A stretch of DNA of 57,290 bases from Spirochaetota bacterium (GTDB lineage: Bacteria; Spirochaetota; Spirochaetia; Treponematales; UBA12059), in the NCBI GenBank assembly GCA_026398615.1, contig JAPLSN010000020.1:1-57290 (forward strand), written 5' to 3'. A program made the translations under genes and the position numbers. Under the pieces are notes generated by a model, which was not told where the DNA came from, did not search any database, and saw only the letters and a list, made by a program, of their open reading frames with translations. Within the stretch, counting starts at the first letter, position 1. The number at the start of each line of letters is the position of its first letter. Below, piece by piece: positions 8,284-16,358 of the stretch.

Positions 8284-9330
8284 ATGCGTGTCACCATCAC
8301 CGATATCGCACAACGGGCGGGCGTTTCCAAGACGACCGTGTCGTTCGCGTTCAACGATCCGTCCAAGATATCCAAGGCTACGCATGACCGCATCATGAAG
8401 ATCGCCGCCGAGTACGGGTACATACCCGACCCGGTCGCGCGGACCCTCACCAAAAAACGGATCGGGGCCCTCGGGATACTCCTGCCCCAGTCCATCACGG
8501 AATCCTTCAAGAATCCCTACCTCATCGAGATGATCAGGGGGATGGGCGACGCGTGCGAGGAAGGTGATTTTTTCCTGACCGTCCTCCCGCCGGTCAAGGG
8601 ACGCATCGTCGACGCGGCGCGCAAGGCCGCGGTGGACGGACTCCTCACGATCGGCGTGGGCCCGGACACCCAGATCGTGGAACTCGTCCGGAATCGCCAT
8701 ATTCCCTTCGTGACGATCGACGGGAGCGCGTCGACGGGAATCGTGAACGTCGGCATCGACGATGAAAAAGCCGCCTACGACCTCATGCGGCACGTCATCT
8801 CGCTCGGTCACCGCAGTATAACGGTGGTGGAGCTCAAGAGCGCCACCTTCAATCTTCCCGAAGAACGCTTTTCCTACGTCCGGGACCGCCGCATGGCCGG
8901 ATTCGACCGCGCCTTCCGCGAAGTCGGCCTGTCGTTCGCCGACCCGCGGATCACTGTCTGTGCCACGGAGTGCACGATCGAGGGCGGCGAGCTTGCCGCC
9001 GAAGCCCTGATGGCGTCCAGGCCCGGTTCTCCCACCGCGGTCGTGGCCATGTCGGACATCGTCGCGATCGGGATCTGCGTCGCCTTCCGCCAGCACGGGA
9101 TGCGCGTCCCCGAAGAAGTATCCGTCGTCGGCTTCGACGACATCCCCTTCGCGCGTTTCAACATTCCCCCGCTCACCACGATACGCCAGCCCGGGTACGA
9201 AAAGGGCTACGAGTCGGCGCGGCTTGTCCGCAGCGTCCTCGAAGGCGGGACGGCGACCGACCTCGCCTTCGAAGCCACCCTCGTGATACGGGAGTCGAGC
9301 TCGGGTCCCCGCGGGAAACCCGGGGCGTGA
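8284..9330 (+). CDS. LacI-family transcriptional regulator
   Basis: The protein has 348 residues, standard for the family. Residues 1-25 form the helix-turn-helix (TITDIAQRAGVSKTTVSFAF), followed by the hinge helix region (GYIPDPVARTL). The rest is a type 1 periplasmic-binding-protein-like effector domain (VAMSDIVAIGICVAFRQHGM, then SVVGFDDIPFARF). The effector is probably a sugar or related small molecule, but no transport or catabolic gene lies immediately beside it. The gene overlaps the following peptidase gene by 4 bp (GTGA), so the two are probably co-transcribed. It has its own promoter at 8179 and an operator-like palindrome just after it. Confidence 0.9.
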   Translation: MRVTITDIAQRAGVSKTTVSFAFNDPSKISKATHDRIMKIAAEYGYIPDPVARTLTKKRIGALGILLPQSITESFKNPYLIEMIRGMGDACEEGDFFLTVLPPVKGRIVDAARKAAVDGLLTIGVGPDTQIVELVRNRHIPFVTIDGSASTGIVNVGIDDEKAAYDLMRHVISLGHRSITVVELKSATFNLPEERFSYVRDRRMAGFDRAFREVGLSFADPRITVCATECTIEGGELAAEALMASRPGSPTAVVAMSDIVAIGICVAFRQHGMRVPEEVSVVGFDDIPFARFNIPPLTTIRQPGYEKGYESARLVRSVLEGGTATDLAFEATLVIRESSSGPRGKPGA

Positions 9331-10223
9331 ACCCCAGGGAATTCGAAGCCTTCCTCGGCTGCGCGGACAGGCTCTCCTTCCTGGAAGCCTGGCTCGCCGC
9401 CCGGGGGGTGGCGACGAAGAGGACGAGGATGGGCGCCGCCATTCACCTGGTGGCGCGCTTCGGCAAGGAAGCTTACGGCAAGGACGCTGGCGGCCGGGAC
9501 TCGCCGGTCAGGCTCTTCGCGGCGCACTACGACAGGGCGCCCGGAACCCCCGGCGCCCTCGACAACTCAGGCGCCTGCGCCGCGCTCGCGGCCCTCGCGG
9601 TCGAGCTGGCCGGGGACTCAGGCAGGCGTTTCGGCCGGCACGACGTCGTCATCATCTTCACGGACGCCGAGGAACTTTCGGAAGGCGGCCTCGTCGACCA
9701 GGGCGCCTACGGCATCGCTCGGGCTTTTACCGGCTCCGGTGCCGTCCCGACGGTCATCGTGCTCGACGTCGCGGGCCGGGGCGATACGATACTCGTTTCC
9801 GATTCGGCGGTGGCCTTGGCCAGGGAACGGGCAATGCGCGCCGGAACCCCGGAAGCCGCGGCGGTAGCCGACCGCGCCGCTTCCCTGGCCGCGAACGCGT
9901 GCGGGATACTCGCCTGCGCGGGCTTTCGCGTCCTGTCGGTCCCGCTGCCCTATTCCGACGACCTGGGATTTTCCGTGGCAGGCATCCCGGCCGTCGTCCT
10001 TTCCGTCCTGCCGTCCACTGAAGCCGACGCTTACGCGGCCGCCATGCGGGGCGCTCCGATCCCGCGCGGAGACTGGGCATCCATCCTCAAGTCGGCCGGG
10101 ACGTCCTTCCCTCCGACCTGGAAGCTCCTCCACACCGCCTTCGATGACGCGTCCGTGCTAGAAGAATCGACCGCGGTCCTCGTCGGCCGGGTCCTGGAAC
10201 TCCTGGTCCGTTCGCGCCCCTGA
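9327..10223 (+). CDS. M28-family metallopeptidase-like protein
   Basis: The protein has 298 residues and starts with GTG overlapping the lacI stop (GTGA). Zinc-peptidase M28 hallmarks are visible: AAHYDR (first metal His) near residue 68, GALDNSGAC (bridging Asp) near residue 80, and FTDAEELSEGG (catalytic Glu and metal ligand) near residue 114. A later segment, LPYSDDLGFSVAGIPAVVLS, fits the substrate and third-metal region. There is no signal peptide or transmembrane segment, so it is likely a cytoplasmic aminopeptidase or amidohydrolase. Coupling with a LacI-type regulator suggests induced use of a peptide or acylated substrate, which is only an inference. Confidence 0.75.
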   Translation: MNPREFEAFLGCADRLSFLEAWLAARGVATKRTRMGAAIHLVARFGKEAYGKDAGGRDSPVRLFAAHYDRAPGTPGALDNSGACAALAALAVELAGDSGRRFGRHDVVIIFTDAEELSEGGLVDQGAYGIARAFTGSGAVPTVIVLDVAGRGDTILVSDSAVALARERAMRAGTPEAAAVADRAASLAANACGILACAGFRVLSVPLPYSDDLGFSVAGIPAVVLSVLPSTEADAYAAAMRGAPIPRGDWASILKSAGTSFPPTWKLLHTAFDDASVLEESTAVLVGRVLELLVRSRP

Positions 10224-10245
10224 TACCACGCCGATCGTCTTCCGC

Positions 10246-10274
10246 TTGCCGACGCGGAGCGCCGTGCCGACAAT
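10246..10274 (+). promoter_or_regulatory. Promoter directly before a GTG start (leaderless)
   Basis: TTGCCG (10246-10251) and GACAAT (10269-10274) have a 17-bp spacer. The GTG start at 10281 lies 6 bases after the -10 box, so the transcript would begin at the start codon. Confidence 0.5.
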
Positions 10275-10280
10275 GAAAGG

Positions 10281-11483
10281 GTGAAGACCTTCATCGCAGC
10301 GGCAGCGGCCTTCGTGATGGTCGCGGGAATCCACGCGCTCGACCTGACCCTTGTGCCCGGCGACCTGCGCATCGACCAGCTGGGCGACGGCGGGTACCAC
10401 CTGTACATCCGCGCCAAGCCCGGGATCGCCTGCGTATTGCTCACCGAGACGACCAAGGACCCCGCCCTCAAGGCGGACAACTACGCGTACCGCGCCAGGG
10501 AATGGAACCCGGTCAACGGGGATGAAAAACGGCTCCTCAACGGCGGGTTCCTCCCGCCGGGCAGCAAGCTCTTTTCGCTCATCGATTCCACCCCGGAGGC
10601 CGATCCGGTCTTTGGCACCGCGTTCCACGTCTTCATCCCCTGGGTCGTCGAATTCGGTTACGAATGGTCCCGGCACGGCGAAGTCTTCCTCTCCGACGGG
10701 ACCTTCGTGAACCTGCGGACTTTCGAAAAACCCTATGGGGACTATGCGGGCGCCTTCAAGGACAATCCCTACCTGCTCCGCCTCACCCAGCGGCCCTTTC
10801 CGAGGCCGGTGGAAAAACCGCCGGATAAGCCGGTCGAGACGCCTCCGGAAACGCCGCCCGAGCCGCAGCAGGAACCGAAGGCCGCCACGAAGCAGGATGA
10901 ACCGGCTCCCGGACTATATATGGAAGACACGGTCAAGTCCTTCACGGGGATAGCCGAAGCGGGCAAGGGCATCGTCAAGTATTCCTCAGGCGAAGCCGAT
11001 ATCGCCGACAAGCTCGGGGAAATCCTGGACCGGGCCAAGGGGAAGAGCGTCGACCTCGTCGTGTGCATCGATACGACCGACAGCATGAAGGACGATATCG
11101 AAGCCGTGAAGACCGCCATCCCGGAAATGGTCGCGAAGCGGCTCGCGGGCTTCACCTCCTTCCGGCTCGGAGTCGTGCTCTACAAGGATTATTTCGAGGA
11201 TTACGTGGTGCGCCGCTACGATTTCACGACCGACGTGCAGCAGTTCACGACCTGGGTAAGCTCGGTGCGCGTCCAGGGCGGCAGGGACATCCCCGAAGCC
11301 GTGTACGAAGCCCTGTACGAATCTCTCAATGGTTATCCATGGGGCGCGGAAGCCAGGATGGTGGTCCTGGTGGGCGACGCGCCCCCGCATCCCATCCCTC
11401 GCGGCAAAATCGACCGCTTCATGGTTAATGACGCCGCGGCCCGGCTCGGCGTGGAGCTGGATGTGATCATACTGCCCCACTGA
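10281..11483 (+). CDS. Exported von Willebrand factor A domain protein
   Basis: The protein has 400 residues. The N-terminus has a short hydrophobic signal peptide (residues 1-20, ending near GIHA). Residues 20-170 are a beta-rich domain I do not recognise. Residues about 173-205 form a Pro/Glu-rich linker (KPPDKPVETPPETPPEPQ). Residues about 255-400 are a VWA domain: VDLVVCIDTTDSM carries the MIDAS motif as D264-T-T-D-S268, and RDIPEAVYEALYESL and VVLVGDAPPH follow. The conserved threonine and aspartate needed for metal binding appear present. The protein is probably periplasmic or outer-membrane-attached and binds a protein partner. It is preceded by a leaderless-type promoter. Confidence 0.8.
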   Translation: MKTFIAAAAAFVMVAGIHALDLTLVPGDLRIDQLGDGGYHLYIRAKPGIACVLLTETTKDPALKADNYAYRAREWNPVNGDEKRLLNGGFLPPGSKLFSLIDSTPEADPVFGTAFHVFIPWVVEFGYEWSRHGEVFLSDGTFVNLRTFEKPYGDYAGAFKDNPYLLRLTQRPFPRPVEKPPDKPVETPPETPPEPQQEPKAATKQDEPAPGLYMEDTVKSFTGIAEAGKGIVKYSSGEADIADKLGEILDRAKGKSVDLVVCIDTTDSMKDDIEAVKTAIPEMVAKRLAGFTSFRLGVVLYKDYFEDYVVRRYDFTTDVQQFTTWVSSVRVQGGRDIPEAVYEALYESLNGYPWGAEARMVVLVGDAPPHPIPRGKIDRFMVNDAAARLGVELDVIILPH

Positions 11484-11494
11484 TGATTGATGGC

Positions 11495-11523
11495 TTGCAT
11501 GGCGTCCGGGATTGGTATATCAT
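11495..11523 (+). promoter_or_regulatory. Promoter of the LysM-M23 peptidase gene
   Basis: TTGCAT (11495-11500) and TATCAT (11518-11523) are separated by 17 bp. The predicted transcript starts near 11530, leaving about 24 bases of leader with a GGAGAGG Shine-Dalgarno before the TTG at 11554. Confidence 0.45.
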
Positions 11524-11553
11524 TTCGCTCAGTATCGTCCGGAGAGGTATGTA

Positions 11554-12480
11554 TTGAAGGTACGACAGAGGGCAGAACCCCTTGAACTTCTGGGTGCCCG
11601 GTGGATGGCAGCCCTTTCCTGCGGGATGGTGACGTTCGCCCTCATCGTGTCCCTCTCGGGAGCCTTCAAGGGAGAAGCGGGAGACGGCCAGGGATCGCTG
11701 GATCTCGCCGCGGTCAGCCTGGAAAATCCCGCCGACCAGGCGGAAACTTTCGAAGAGGGACTGTTCTATGTCTCCTACCGCGTCGCCAAGGGCGATACGA
11801 TCTCCGAACTCGCCCAACGCTTCAATGTCTTCCCCGATTCCATCATCAGTTTCAACGGCATCAAGCAGGCCAAGAGCCTCCAGATCGGCCACTATCTCCG
11901 CATCCCTTCCATGAACGGCATCCTTTACACGGCCAAGCCCGGCGACACCGTGGAAAAGGTGGCCGAAACCTACAAGATTTCCCCCGGCCGGGTGAGGGAC
12001 GCCAACGGGCTTTCCTCCGGCATCCTCGTCTCCGGTTCGTCGGTGTTCCTCCCCGACGCGCGTTTTCCCAACCACGTCCTCAACGAGATCAACGGCGACC
12101 TCTTCCGATGGCCGGTTCGCGCCAACATCACCAGTTGGTACGGCTGGCGCAACGATCCTTTCTCAGGTTCGCGAATCTTCCATAACGGCGTGGACCTGGC
12201 GGCGCCCACGGGCACCCCCGTGTTCGCGGCGATGGACGGGGTCGTGAGCCAGATAGCGTATACCACGATTTCCGGCAACTTCATGATGATCCGGCACGCG
12301 TCCGGCTATTCCTCCTTCTACGGACACCTGAGCTCGACCTTCGTCCCGGTCGGCACGAAGGTGGGTGTCGGCGCGAAGATCGCGGCCGTCGGGAATTCCG
12401 GGTACAGCACGGGCAGCCACCTTCATTTCACCGTGTTCAAGTACGGCAGGACCATCAATCCCATCCCGCTCCTGTTTTGA
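11554..12480 (+). CDS. Membrane-anchored LysM-M23 peptidoglycan endopeptidase
   Basis: The protein has 308 residues from a TTG at 11554, chosen because GGAGAGG lies 6 bases upstream. An inner-membrane anchor spans about residues 18-38. Two LysM modules (about 73-117 and 123-167) bind peptidoglycan glycan chains. Residues about 183-305 form a complete M23 (LytM) zinc peptidase domain with H210 and D214 (HNGVDLAAPTGTP) and the H289-x-H291 motif (GSHLHF). M23 enzymes cleave peptide cross-links or act as activators of amidases in cell division and envelope growth. All metal ligands are present, so it is probably active in the periplasm. Confidence 0.9.
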   Translation: MKVRQRAEPLELLGARWMAALSCGMVTFALIVSLSGAFKGEAGDGQGSLDLAAVSLENPADQAETFEEGLFYVSYRVAKGDTISELAQRFNVFPDSIISFNGIKQAKSLQIGHYLRIPSMNGILYTAKPGDTVEKVAETYKISPGRVRDANGLSSGILVSGSSVFLPDARFPNHVLNEINGDLFRWPVRANITSWYGWRNDPFSGSRIFHNGVDLAAPTGTPVFAAMDGVVSQIAYTTISGNFMMIRHASGYSSFYGHLSSTFVPVGTKVGVGAKIAAVGNSGYSTGSHLHFTVFKYGRTINPIPLLF

Positions 12481-12495
12481 AGCCCCGGAGCCGAT

Positions 12496-12524
12496 TTGAC
12501 TAAGGCGCCGCTTTGGGGTACCAT
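12496..12524 (+). promoter_or_regulatory. Promoter directly before the ptsI ATG (leaderless)
   Basis: TTGACT (12496-12501) and TACCAT (12519-12524) are separated by 17 bp. The ATG at 12534 lies 9 bases beyond the -10 box, and no Shine-Dalgarno is visible. Confidence 0.55.
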
Positions 12525-12533
12525 CCAGTCGGC

Positions 12534-14276
12534 ATGAAGCAGTTTTCGGGCATTCCGGCATCACCAGGCATCGCGATCGGCCGTGCTTTCGTCTTTTTCG
12601 ACGACGAAGGCGTACAGGTACCCTCGTACAGCATTTCAGCCTCCGACGTCGGGTCCGAGTGGAGCCGGCTGGTCATCGCGATCGACAAGGCCAAGGTCGA
12701 GGTGGAACTGCTCAGGGACCGTGCACGCGACGAGATGGGCGACGAACAGAGCGCCATTTTCGATGCCCACCTCCTCATGATGCAGGATCCCGACCTGTTC
12801 GAACGGATGGAATCCTCCCTCAAGTCCAACTTGCGCAACATCGAGTGGGTCATACTCCAGCTCGAGCAGGAACTGGTCCAGCAGCTGTCGGAAATCGACG
12901 ACCCCTATATCCGCGAGCGGACCTCCGACATCCATGACGTCTCGAAGCGGATACTCAACCACCTGCTCTTCCGCGAACGCATGACCCTCGACGATCTCAA
13001 GGATGACGTGGTGCTCGTCGCCCACGACCTGCTGCCGAGCGATCTCATCTCCATGAACCGCGACCACGTCAAGGCCATCGTCATGGACCAGGGGGGAAGG
13101 ACGAGCCACACCGCCATCCTGGCGCGTGCCTTCGAGGTTCCGGCGGTGCTCGGCCTCGGCAACGTCATGAAGTCCCTGCACGCCGCCGATCTCCTCATCG
13201 TGGACGGCAAGAGCGGAATCGTCATCGTGGAACCCGACGATGCCACCCTGGAACTCTACGAAGGGATGCGCGACCGCTTCATCGAACGGGAGCGAACGCT
13301 GATAGCCGACGCCCTGGATATCGTATCCACGAAGGACGGGAAACGCGTTTTCCTCAAGGCCAACATCGAGGTGCCGGAGGAAGCCCGGGCCGCCCTCCGC
13401 AACGGCGCGGACGGCGTCGGCCTTTTCCGTTCCGAGTTCCTCTTCCTCCAGCCGGGCAGGGTGCCTGACGAAGACGAGCAGACCCGCGCCTATTCCGAAG
13501 TCCTCCAGGTGATGAAGGACCGCCCGGTGACGATCCGCACGCTCGATCTCGGGGGCGACAAGGCGCTGGCCGAACTCACCGATTATTCCGAAAAGAATCC
13601 CCTGCTCGGGTGGCGGGCCATCCGCTTCTGCCTCTCCCGCCAGGATATCTTCCGCACCCAGCTCCGCGCCATCCTGCGGGCGTCGGTACACGGCGACGTC
13701 CGCATCATGTTCCCCATGATCTCGGGCGTGGAGGAACTCGAGCTGTCCCTCGCCCTCCTCGGCCTCGCGCGCGAGGATTGCGACAAGCGGGGAATCCCGT
13801 ACCGGAAGGACATTCCCACGGGCATCATGATAGAGATTCCGTCCGCTGCCATGACGAGCGACATCCTGGCGCAGCACGCCGATTTCTTCTCCATCGGGAC
13901 GAATGACCTGATCCAGTACACGATTGCCGTGGATCGCGGCAACGAACGGGTGGCCTACCTGCACCAGCCCTTCCACCCGGCCGTCCTGCGGCTCATCCAG
14001 CGCACTATCGACGCGGCCCACGCGGCCGGCATTTCCGTGGGCTTGTGCGGCGAGATGGCCGCCGATCCCTACGCGGCCATCGTTCTCCTGGGTCTTGGCC
14101 TCGACGAATTCTCCATGTCGGGGGTCAGCATCCCCGAGACCAAGCGCCTTTTCAGGGGCGTCCTGGCGGCGGATGCCCGCGTCATCGCCGGGAAGGTCAT
14201 GACGATGACTTCCCCCGCTGAAATCGAAGGATACCTCAAGACACGGATCGACGCGGAATCCGGCACCCTGCGCTGA
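12534..14276 (+). CDS. ptsI: PTS phosphoenolpyruvate-protein phosphotransferase (enzyme I)
   Basis: The protein has 580 residues, the usual length. Enzyme I takes phosphate from phosphoenolpyruvate and passes it to HPr. The N-terminal domain starts with the family's FSGIPASPGIAIG. The phospho-accepting residue is H192 in GGRTSHTAILAR. The C-terminal PEP-binding barrel has GVGLFRSEFLFL, RTLDLGGDKALAEL, MFPMISGVEEL, FFSIGTNDLIQYT and SVGLCGEMAADP. It is cytoplasmic. No HPr or enzyme II gene is nearby, so in this organism it may serve a regulatory or dispersed PTS. The start is fixed by the family N-terminus and coincides with a leaderless promoter. Confidence 0.95.
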   Translation: MKQFSGIPASPGIAIGRAFVFFDDEGVQVPSYSISASDVGSEWSRLVIAIDKAKVEVELLRDRARDEMGDEQSAIFDAHLLMMQDPDLFERMESSLKSNLRNIEWVILQLEQELVQQLSEIDDPYIRERTSDIHDVSKRILNHLLFRERMTLDDLKDDVVLVAHDLLPSDLISMNRDHVKAIVMDQGGRTSHTAILARAFEVPAVLGLGNVMKSLHAADLLIVDGKSGIVIVEPDDATLELYEGMRDRFIERERTLIADALDIVSTKDGKRVFLKANIEVPEEARAALRNGADGVGLFRSEFLFLQPGRVPDEDEQTRAYSEVLQVMKDRPVTIRTLDLGGDKALAELTDYSEKNPLLGWRAIRFCLSRQDIFRTQLRAILRASVHGDVRIMFPMISGVEELELSLALLGLAREDCDKRGIPYRKDIPTGIMIEIPSAAMTSDILAQHADFFSIGTNDLIQYTIAVDRGNERVAYLHQPFHPAVLRLIQRTIDAAHAAGISVGLCGEMAADPYAAIVLLGLGLDEFSMSGVSIPETKRLFRGVLAADARVIAGKVMTMTSPAEIEGYLKTRIDAESGTLR

Positions 14277-14352
14277 CTGAAGAAAGACCGTCGATCCACG
14301 ACAGGCGGAACGCTCTCAGGCGCGCCCCGCTATCACCTCCAAGGAAATGAAC

Positions 14353-15975
14353 ATGAAAGAGACCCGCCGACCCGGCAAGCCCGCGGTCCGCACGAAAACG
14401 TCCAGGTCCCCCGGCGCCGCGAAGGAAAACCCCGCGCGCGAGCGCGGCGGTCCGCGGAAAACCCCCGCGGACCGGGAGAAGACGGCAGCCGCAAGAAACA
14501 AGGCCGCGAAACCCGTCGCGTCCAGGCCCGAGGGCGGAAAGATGGGGAGGAAGAAGGCGTCGATCGAAGCCGCCGCCTCGTCGATGGCAACGGTCGCTCC
14601 CGAGGCGGATGACGTTCCCAAGGGTCGGACCCGGTACCGGAACCTGCCCGTCGTGGCGGTCGTGGGCCGGCCGAACGTCGGCAAGTCGACGCTGTTCAAC
14701 CGCATCCTCAGGCACCGCAAGGCCATCACCGATCCGACCCCCGGCGTCACCCGCGATCCCATCGAAACCGTGTGTTTCCTTCCCGACAGCGGGAAGCGCA
14801 TCCTGCTCGTGGACACGGGCGGCTACAAGGTCGACCGGGAAGAAATCGACGAGCTCGTGGCCGAGCGAAGCCTGCGCACCGTGGACAAGGCAGACCTCGT
14901 GCTCTTCATCGTGGACGTCACCGTGATCACGCCCGAGGACGAGGAGTTCGCCGCCAGGCTCAGGAAGGTCGCCGACCGCGTCCTGCTCGTGGTCAACAAG
15001 GCCGACAGCCCGGAGCGCGATCCGCGGGGCTGGGACTTCGCGCGCTTCGGCTTCAGCGACATAATCTTCACTTCCGCGGCGCACGGGCGCAACCTCGCGG
15101 AGCTGGAGGAGAAGATCGTCGAACGGCTCGACTTCTCGCGGGTCGAGGAATACGAGGATCTCCACGAGGACGTGCGCATCGCCTTCCTGGGGAAGCCCAA
15201 CACGGGCAAGTCCACGCTCCTCAACCGGCTTCTGGGCGAGGAGAAGTCCATCGTGAGCCCCATCCCCGGCACGACGCGCGATGTCGTGGAAGGCAGCTTC
15301 GCCTGGAAGGAGCGCAGGTTCACGGCGCTGGACACCGCGGGGATCCGCCGCAAGAAGAAGGTGCACGATGACGTCGAGTACTACTCGGTGAACCGCGCCA
15401 TCAGGACGATCGACGAATGCGACGTTGTGGTGCTCATGATTGACGCGGTGGAAGGCCTCACCGACCAGGACAAGAAGATCGCCGCGCTCGCCGTGGAAAA
15501 GGGCAGGGGCGTCATCTTCGCCCTCAACAAGTGGGACACGATGCCCGACATCAAGAACGGTTTCGAGGCCGCGAGCGACCGCCTGCGCTACTTCTTCGGG
15601 CAGATGGCCTACGCGCCGATCCTGCCGCTTTCCGCGAGGAGGGGCACCGGACTCGGAAAGCTCCTGGACACCGCGGCACGGCTCTTCGACCAGCTCAACA
15701 GGAAGATCGACACCGGGAAGCTCAACCGCGCCCTGGAATCCTGGCTCGAGTCCTACCCGACTCCCATCGGGGGCCGCACCCGCTTCAAGATCCGCTACAT
15801 GACCCAGTCGGGCTTGAACCCGGTGAAATTCGTGCTCTTCGCGACGAGGCCGGAGGTCGTGCCGGATTCCTACAAGTCGTACCTGAAAAACAAGATCAGG
15901 AGCGACCTGGGGTTCGACCTCGTGCCGGTCGAGCTCGATTTCCGCGCCTCGAGGCGCGATTACCGGGACCTGTAG
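14353..15975 (+). CDS. der: Ribosome biogenesis GTPase Der (EngA) with a long basic N-terminal extension
   Basis: The protein has 540 residues, against about 440-490 in most bacteria. ATG at 14353 is preferred over 14347 because AAGGA lies 7 bases upstream. Residues 1-95 are a Lys/Arg/Ala/Pro-rich disordered extension. Then come two tandem GTPase domains with P-loops GRPNVGKST and GKPNTGKST, G3 motifs DTGG and DTAG, and NKAD and NKWD guanine-specificity motifs. A C-terminal KH-like domain (LNRALESWLESYPTPIGG) follows. Der acts in 50S subunit assembly in the cytoplasm. The gene's stop overlaps the MerR start by one base. Confidence 0.95.
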   Translation: MKETRRPGKPAVRTKTSRSPGAAKENPARERGGPRKTPADREKTAAARNKAAKPVASRPEGGKMGRKKASIEAAASSMATVAPEADDVPKGRTRYRNLPVVAVVGRPNVGKSTLFNRILRHRKAITDPTPGVTRDPIETVCFLPDSGKRILLVDTGGYKVDREEIDELVAERSLRTVDKADLVLFIVDVTVITPEDEEFAARLRKVADRVLLVVNKADSPERDPRGWDFARFGFSDIIFTSAAHGRNLAELEEKIVERLDFSRVEEYEDLHEDVRIAFLGKPNTGKSTLLNRLLGEEKSIVSPIPGTTRDVVEGSFAWKERRFTALDTAGIRRKKKVHDDVEYYSVNRAIRTIDECDVVVLMIDAVEGLTDQDKKIAALAVEKGRGVIFALNKWDTMPDIKNGFEAASDRLRYFFGQMAYAPILPLSARRGTGLGKLLDTAARLFDQLNRKIDTGKLNRALESWLESYPTPIGGRTRFKIRYMTQSGLNPVKFVLFATRPEVVPDSYKSYLKNKIRSDLGFDLVPVELDFRASRRDYRDL

Positions 15976-16343
15976 TGAAGCGATTCTCGACGGGCGACAT
16001 GGAACGCCTGGCCGGCGTCAAGTCCCATGTCCTGCGCTACTGGGAGGAATCCGGCTGGGTCCAGGCGCCGGAACGGGGTTTTTCGGGCCGCAGGGAGTAC
16101 ACCGAGCGCGAACTGTTCGACGTCATGCGCTTCCGTCACCTCGTGCAGGCGCGGGGATACACGCACGAGCAAGCGAGGGACGCGTTGCGCGACGAATCCG
16201 TCAGGTACCAGGCCGAGCGCGCCTTCGCCGACGCGGCCCGTGCCCGGCTCCTCGACGCACTGGTCGCGGCCAGGAAACTGTCCGTCCGCCTGTCCCGCAT
16301 CGGGCGGGAAGGACGGGCCACCGGACCTGAACCCCGGACCTGA
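15975..16343 (+). CDS. MerR-family transcriptional regulator
   Basis: The protein has 122 residues. The GTG start shares its first base with the last base of the der stop codon (TAGTG), which suggests translational coupling. The N-terminal winged helix-turn-helix is clear (FSTGDMERLAGVKSHVLRYW, with RREYTERELFDVMRFRHLV). A short coiled-coil tail follows, with no obvious metal- or ligand-binding cysteines. It is cytoplasmic and DNA-binding. The target is unknown. In several spirochaetes small MerR proteins sit beside housekeeping genes, so linkage to der need not be functional. Confidence 0.85.
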   Translation: MKRFSTGDMERLAGVKSHVLRYWEESGWVQAPERGFSGRREYTERELFDVMRFRHLVQARGYTHEQARDALRDESVRYQAERAFADAARARLLDALVAARKLSVRLSRIGREGRATGPEPRT

Positions 16344-16351
16344 GTTCCGGG
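16333..16351. terminator. Small hairpin between convergent genes
   Basis: CCCGGA (16333-16338) pairs with TCCGGG (16346-16351) around a 7-base loop, overlapping the end of the MerR gene. The next gene converges from the other side (stop at 16359). There is no U-run, so terminator function is doubtful. Confidence 0.25.
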
Positions 16352-16358
16352 CTGCCCG

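Noticed and set aside
12636-14021. 461-codon minus-strand open frame opposite ptsI
   Set aside because: It is a shadow of the ptsI reading frame with a His/Glu/Arg/Asp-biased composition and no motif; ptsI is certain.
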